From an uncultured Selenomonas sp. (GTDB lineage: Bacteria; Bacillota; Negativicutes; Selenomonadales; Selenomonadaceae): a stretch of 9,977 nt of DNA. Shown here piece after piece: positions 7,076-9,977 of this stretch. Location of the stretch: positions 1 through 9,977 of the forward strand of contig CALGGN010000258.1 in NCBI GenBank assembly GCA_937915915.1. The letters are read 5' to 3'. How positions within the stretch are numbered: position 1 is the first letter of the stretch; every line of letters starts with the position of its first letter. Under the pieces are notes generated by a model. That model was not told the DNA's origin, ran no database searches, and saw only the letters and a program-made list of their open reading frames with translations. The translations under genes were made by a program, and so were the position numbers.

Positions 7076-7112
7076 ATGATTGACCGCCTACCGTTTCGTA
7101 GCTTGAAAATTT

Positions 7113-7682
7113 TTACAAATAAGGAAATATCTGGGGGAGAGGCATATACATTGGTACGCAACCATCGTTTTCCGTAGATTTAAAAACAGCTCGTTCAGAA
7201 AGTACATGGAAACCATTTTTTTGATAGAAGCATAATTGTTTAGGACGATTAATCGAAAATAAAATAACCGCCTCTACACCCAATGCATATTCACGTAAGT
7301 CCATAATATCTTGAAGGACTTGTGAAAGGATATAATCAGAATATTTTTCCCCTTCTTCTTGAAAAAGTTTACCTTGATACGCTGTAGCAATAGCAAATCG
7401 AGCAATCTCTACGGACGGAACAACATGAAGAATTTCATCACCTGAATACTGATGTGGAGCTGTATATTGAAAACAACTTGCCTTTAAAGATGCGTAACCA
7501 ATAATAGTATCATGGTTATCTCCATCGATATAGACTTTAGTAAAAGCCATACCTCTTTCGTGAAAACTTAAAGCTTCATCACGAAGAAAGAATGACATTG
7601 TTGCATATTCTGTGTCGCCACAATCAAAGATTTTTAGCTTATTTTTGTTAACATCAGTAATAAACAAAGCATCAACGGCCAT
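7113..7682 (-). CDS. GNAT family N-acetyltransferase, possible toxin
   Basis: This is a 189-aa protein with a GNAT fold. The N-terminal FDCGDTEYATMSFFLRDEAL (19-38) matches the FDC...FL...A pattern of GNAT proteins often carried on mobile DNA. IIGYASL (60-66) would be beta-4 type, and VEIARFAIATAYQGK (91-105) the acetyl-CoA strand region. CFYQKNGF (151-158) is the C-terminal FYxxxGF signature, with Y153 at the position of the catalytic tyrosine in TacT-like toxins. The usual Q/RxxGxG/A pyrophosphate loop after YQGK is replaced by LFQEEGEKYSD, so activity is uncertain. The start overlaps the upstream 65-aa gene by 11 nt; the closest site, AAGGA, is 13 nt away, suggesting coupled translation. 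The base composition is clearly AT-richer than recQ or the flanking operons, suggesting transfer. A housekeeping small-molecule acetyltransferase is the alternative. Confidence 0.75.
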   Translation of the reverse strand: MAVDALFITDVNKNKLKIFDCGDTEYATMSFFLRDEALSFHERGMAFTKVYIDGDNHDTIIGYASLKASCFQYTAPHQYSGDEILHVVPSVEIARFAIATAYQGKLFQEEGEKYSDYILSQVLQDIMDLREYALGVEAVILFSINRPKQLCFYQKNGFHVLSERAVFKSTENDGCVPMYMPLPQIFPYL

Positions 7683-7869
7683 AGCGACGATTGTGTCCTT
7701 CTCGTGACTGTTTATTGACTCTTAATTCACATCTTCGTTTATAGGCTTCTAAAAGACGATGACCTGCACTTCCGGGGGACGGAGTTTGAGATTCGGCAAA
7801 AATACGAGCAACACGTATACCGTCTTCCCCCTTCGCAACTGGAAAAGGTTGATTAGTTATAGATACCAT
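7672..7869 (-). CDS. Small protein of unknown function, candidate antitoxin
   Basis: This is a 65-aa basic protein that I do not recognise. It lies directly upstream of the acetyltransferase and overlaps it by 11 nt. The ATG at 7869 has AGGGGG 8 nt upstream; a GTG at 7878 is in frame but overlaps that site. The sequence starts MVSITNQPFPV. The middle SPGSAGHRLLEAYKRRCELR (31-50) looks helical, and the C-terminal third, ending RRYGR, is positively charged and probably disordered. It has no ribbon-helix-helix pattern like the DUF1778 partners usual for GNAT toxins. Position and size suggest an antitoxin or accessory partner, but that is inference from context alone. Confidence 0.6.
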   Translation of the reverse strand: MVSITNQPFPVAKGEDGIRVARIFAESQTPSPGSAGHRLLEAYKRRCELRVNKQSREGHNRRYGR

Positions 7870-7882
7870 ATATAACACCCCC

Positions 7883-7911
7883 TATATAGTTAAATGTTAC
7901 CATAAACTAAA
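7883..7911 (-). promoter_or_regulatory. Weak candidate promoter of the acetyltransferase unit
   Basis: On the minus strand, TTTAGT (7911-7906) and TATATA (7888-7883) are 17 bp apart, with 3 and 4 of 6 consensus matches. TATATA is repeated at 7874-7869 across the start codon, so the two copies flank the ribosome binding site and could form an autoregulatory site. Support is weak because the whole stretch is AT-rich. Confidence 0.28.
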
Positions 7912-8117
7912 AATGAAGACAACTATGCAAAAGGCTTTTGTTTATCTTTGATATACAGATGTATTTGTAAAGAGAATAGCTATAAATTTTTCTGTAGAGC
8001 TTCAAAGGGGCTTACCCATACTAAACAGCGAAAGACCAGAAATTGCTGATAACATCAAAGTATAAATCGCTTCGCTGCAAAAAATAAATAATCGGTGCAG
8101 TGTCCAAATAGATAGTC
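7912..8117. other. AT-rich stretch without a convincing gene
   Basis: This gap separates the acetyltransferase unit from the hepT-tatA operon. No open frame here has both a start codon and a ribosome binding site. The minus-strand frame ending at 8002 would encode a short hydrophobic stretch with SEAIYTLMLSAISGL, but it has only an internal ATG at 8055 and no binding site; it may be the decayed remains of a small membrane peptide. I see no strong terminator for the operon that ends at 8118. Confidence 0.5.
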
Positions 8118-8351
8118 TTATAGCCTGTCATTGGCTCTTAACTCCTTTATGTATGCGTCTGCCGCCTGACCTTTGCTAAGCTCTGTCTGCATGACGAGCG
8201 ACATCATATCGGACACCTTGCGTTTCGGTTTTTCCAATTGTACGGTGGAATCAAGAATCGTGACAATGACAGATCTGCCATTGTACTGGCTGAGATCCGT
8301 GCCGTTGAGGCTGATGGCACTGTCTGCCACCTGTCCCGCGAATGCTATCAT
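8118..8351 (-). CDS. Small protein in the tatA operon, antitoxin-like
   Basis: This is a 77-aa protein that I cannot assign with confidence. The ATG at 8351 has AGGAGG 8 nt upstream; the in-frame GTG at 8360 would sit directly on that site. The first 35 residues, with SAISLNGTDLSQYNGRSVIVTILD (split: SAISLNGTDL then SQYNGRSVIVTILD), have the short beta-strand pattern of AbrB/DUF104-type antitoxins, in which a residue series ends in G-x-x-V-x-V-x-I-x-D. The second half (45-77) looks helical and charged, ending ELRANDRL. Its start is 14 nt after the tatA stop and its binding site abuts that stop, so it is translated with tatA. No toxin gene follows; the sequence downstream is the AT-rich gap. 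It could be an orphan or solitary antitoxin or a small host protein of unknown role. Confidence 0.6.
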   Translation of the reverse strand: MIAFAGQVADSAISLNGTDLSQYNGRSVIVTILDSTVQLEKPKRKVSDMMSLVMQTELSKGQAADAYIKELRANDRL

Positions 8352-8365
8352 GAGGCCCACCTCCT

Positions 8366-8782
8366 CTATGCACGCCCTTGTTCCTCAATCTGCCTGCGAA
8401 CGCTTTCCTGCGTCGGGGGCGTGTAAGCAGGTTCGTCTGCCGACGGCGCGGATGCTTTTGCTTCTGCGTCCTGCCCTGCTGTCTTAGCTGGCTTTTCCGT
8501 ATTTTGCCCTGCTTCGGGCTGTGCAGGCGTTTCTGCCGATGCTGCCGGCTGCACCGCAGTTGTCTGCGGCGGTTCAGGGGATGGTGCCGGAGCAGCTGCC
8601 GGGGCCGGCGGCGCGGGCTTTTCCGGCTCATTGAGCGCGGACTGCAAGGCACTCGATGCCTTGCGGAATTCCCGCAATCCCTTTCCTACCGCACGCCCCA
8701 CCTCCGGCAGCTTACCGGGACCGAAAATAATCAGCCCCACAATCAAAATCACCACGAGCTCCGGAATGCCAATACCGAACAT
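8366..8782 (-). CDS. tatA: Twin-arginine translocase subunit TatA/TatB
   Basis: This is a membrane subunit of the Tat pathway, which exports folded proteins with twin-arginine signals, 138 aa. The N-terminal helix (about 4-20) is short, with E8 in IPELVVILIVG. The hinge FGPGKLPEVGR (20-30) and the amphipathic helix KGLREFRKASSALQSAL (34-50) are textbook TatA/B. Glu at position 8 is more typical of TatB or of dual-function Firmicute TatA, so either name is possible. After residue 52 comes a long Pro/Ala/Glu-rich tail to about 122 that makes the protein longer than the usual 60-90 aa of TatA. The ATG has GGAGG 8 nt upstream. It lies 53 nt after the polyprenyl synthase gene, in the same operon. 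No tatC is present in the window. Confidence 0.9.
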   Translation of the reverse strand: MFGIGIPELVVILIVGLIIFGPGKLPEVGRAVGKGLREFRKASSALQSALNEPEKPAPPAPAAAPAPSPEPPQTTAVQPAASAETPAQPEAGQNTEKPAKTAGQDAEAKASAPSADEPAYTPPTQESVRRQIEEQGRA

Positions 8783-8835
8783 TTGCCATACCTCCCAAGG
8801 AACTGTGAAACTCCGTTCTTTCTAATTCAAAAAAT

Positions 8836-9807
8836 CTAAAAATTGCGTTCTCCGATAAAATCCGCCACCATGACGAATGCCTCCCGGATCTCCTTGGGCA
8901 GGCTTTCCGGCAGGATCTTTTTCGCCTGCTCCAGATACGCATCTGCCTTTTCCTGCGCAAAGTCCACGCCATCCGAAGCCTTCACGATTTCAAGCGCCTT
9001 TTCCACCATTGCATCCGTCATCTCGGGATCCGTCACGATCTCCCGCAGCTCTTTTGCGTCTGCGCTGCCCGTCAAGGCACGGATCACCGGCAGTGTCACA
9101 ATGCCTTGGCGAATATCGTTGCCCGCGGGCTTTCCGATCTGCTCTGAGGTCTCCATGATATCCAGCAGATCATCCGTAATCTGGAAGGCCATCCCGATGG
9201 AATGCCCGTAGACCGCCAGACGCTTCGTGTCCTCGTCCGCCATCCCGCCGACCACGCCTCCAAGCTCACAGCAGATTTCCAGAAAATCCGCCGTCTTCTT
9301 GGAAATGCGGTCATAATAGTCCTCCAGATCGCAGGATGCCTGGTATACCTGCTGATCCTGCAGGATTTCCCCTGTGCTCAGATTGCAGACCAGCTCCGCC
9401 AGCCGCTTCGATACATAGGAGCCGTAGTCATGCTCCGCAATCAGCCGAAAAGCGCGCGCAAAGATGAAGTCTCCGCTCAGAATGGAAATTTGGTTGCCCC
9501 ATTTCGCATTCGCCGTCGGCTTTCCCCGCCGCGTATCTGCCTCATCAATCACATCGTCATGCACGAGGGATGCCGTATGGATCAGTTCCAGCGCTGCCGC
9601 CAGAGGCAGCATGCGCCCCAGGTCGAAGTCTTTCCCTCCGTGGGCCGCCAGCAGGGAAAGCGCCGGGCGGATGCGCTTCCCACCCGCAGTCACCAGATGC
9701 GTCCCAATCTCCGTCACCAGCTCCTGCGGCGCCGTCACCGCCGCCAGCAGCGTCTCCTCCAGCTGCTCCAAATCGCCTTTTATCACATCAAACATCGGGT
9801 TTGACAA
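8836..9807 (-). CDS. hepT: Polyprenyl diphosphate synthase (heptaprenyl type)
   Basis: This is a trans-prenyltransferase that condenses isopentenyl diphosphate onto an allylic primer to make the long side chain of menaquinone, 323 aa, a usual length. The first aspartate-rich motif is LVHDDVIDEADTRRG (81-95, D84, D85, D88) and the second is QITDDLLD (209-216). The substrate-binding GGKRIRP (42-48), STGE (144-147), KT (171-172) and GKPAGNDIRQG (225-235) are present, so it should be active. I start it at the TTG at 9807, because AGGTGA lies 9 nt upstream (within 7-10 nt depending on how it is aligned); the ATG at 9795 is the alternative and has no site. Chain length cannot be fixed from sequence; HepT or IspB-like is the best family guess. 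It is the first gene of the operon with tatA. Confidence 0.92.
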   Translation of the reverse strand: MSNPMFDVIKGDLEQLEETLLAAVTAPQELVTEIGTHLVTAGGKRIRPALSLLAAHGGKDFDLGRMLPLAAALELIHTASLVHDDVIDEADTRRGKPTANAKWGNQISILSGDFIFARAFRLIAEHDYGSYVSKRLAELVCNLSTGEILQDQQVYQASCDLEDYYDRISKKTADFLEICCELGGVVGGMADEDTKRLAVYGHSIGMAFQITDDLLDIMETSEQIGKPAGNDIRQGIVTLPVIRALTGSADAKELREIVTDPEMTDAMVEKALEIVKASDGVDFAQEKADAYLEQAKKILPESLPKEIREAFVMVADFIGERNF

Positions 9808-9841
9808 AATCCATCACCTACAAAATATAATCAATGCTTCC

Positions 9842-9870
9842 ATTGTACTACAAGTTTCTCCGTTTGTCAT
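9842..9870 (-). promoter_or_regulatory. Promoter of the hepT-tatA operon
   Basis: On the minus strand, ATGACA (9870-9865) and TACAAT (9847-9842) each match the sigma-70-type consensus at five of six bases and are exactly 17 bp apart. Transcription would begin near 9835, about 28 nt before the TTG start. This is the best promoter match in the window. Confidence 0.62.
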
Positions 9871-9916
9871 GCCAACGACGGACTGCAAAACTGCCTGCAC
9901 CTCACGGGCCAATGTC

Positions 9917-9977
9917 ACTAACTTAAGGAAACACTGATTAATTCCCTTTTGCCCTTGCCGAGTCTTTTTCTGTCATG
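9917..9977. other. Possible end of a repeated or IS-like element
   Basis: The last 60 bases do not belong to the hepT promoter. The segment CTTAAGGAAACACTGATTAA (9913-9932 region) looks to me like the terminal repeat type seen at ends of insertion sequences and their remnants, and it is followed by CTTTTGCCCTTGCC. The window stops before any partner end or transposase can be seen. On the minus strand an ATG at 9976 opens a frame of only 12 codons, without a visible binding site, so I do not call a gene. This rests on impression rather than a match I can prove. Confidence 0.25.

Noticed and set aside
6922..7161. A 79-codon minus-strand frame overlapping the small peptide gene
   Set aside because: It runs through the terminator stem and the binding-site hairpins in another frame; the 22-codon frame has the good ribosome binding site.
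8251..8652. A 133-codon minus-strand frame inside tatA
   Set aside because: It is an Arg/Pro-rich out-of-frame reading of the tatA tail, with no start signal.
9202..9804. A 200-codon plus-strand frame opposite hepT
   Set aside because: Antisense to a polyprenyl synthase with all catalytic motifs; no domain of its own.

Overview
The window looks like chromosomal DNA of a diderm (outer-membrane-bearing) Firmicute, most likely a Negativicute of the Selenomonas/Mitsuokella kind. This is inference. It rests on a complete TolC-type outer-membrane efflux operon sitting beside Firmicute-style genes with strong GGAGG ribosome binding sites, TTG starts and a heptaprenyl-type diphosphate synthase, in a G+C-rich background. 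No rRNA, tRNA, CRISPR array or complete insertion sequence is visible.

Left part (1-4741, minus strand): a four-gene tripartite efflux operon read right to left. The order is TolC-family outer-membrane channel, MacA-like periplasmic adaptor, MacB/LolD-type ATPase and MacB-type permease. The genes overlap or nearly touch (an ATGA overlap, a 33-nt gap, an 11-nt overlap), so they form one transcription unit that exports a substrate across both membranes. Two hairpins follow the last gene. Middle (4742-6795): a 254-bp divergent promoter region, then recQ on the plus strand, a full-length RecQ helicase with RQC zinc-binding cysteines and an HRDC domain.

Right of recQ (about 6796-8117) is an accessory islet, much of it clearly AT-richer than its neighbours. 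It holds (a) a 22-codon hydrophobic peptide gene with a ribosome binding site that can be sequestered, a bidirectional terminator and a second terminator, laid out like a type I toxin-antitoxin locus; (b) a two-gene unit of a 65-aa unknown protein overlapping a GNAT-type acetyltransferase, laid out like a toxin-antitoxin pair; and (c) about 240 bp with no convincing gene.

Right part (8118-9807, minus strand): an operon of a polyprenyl diphosphate synthase, a TatA/TatB-type translocase subunit with a long Pro/Ala-rich tail, and a 77-aa small protein that faintly resembles antitoxins. A good sigma-70-type promoter precedes it. The last 60 bases carry a sequence that may be the end of a repeated or IS-like element.
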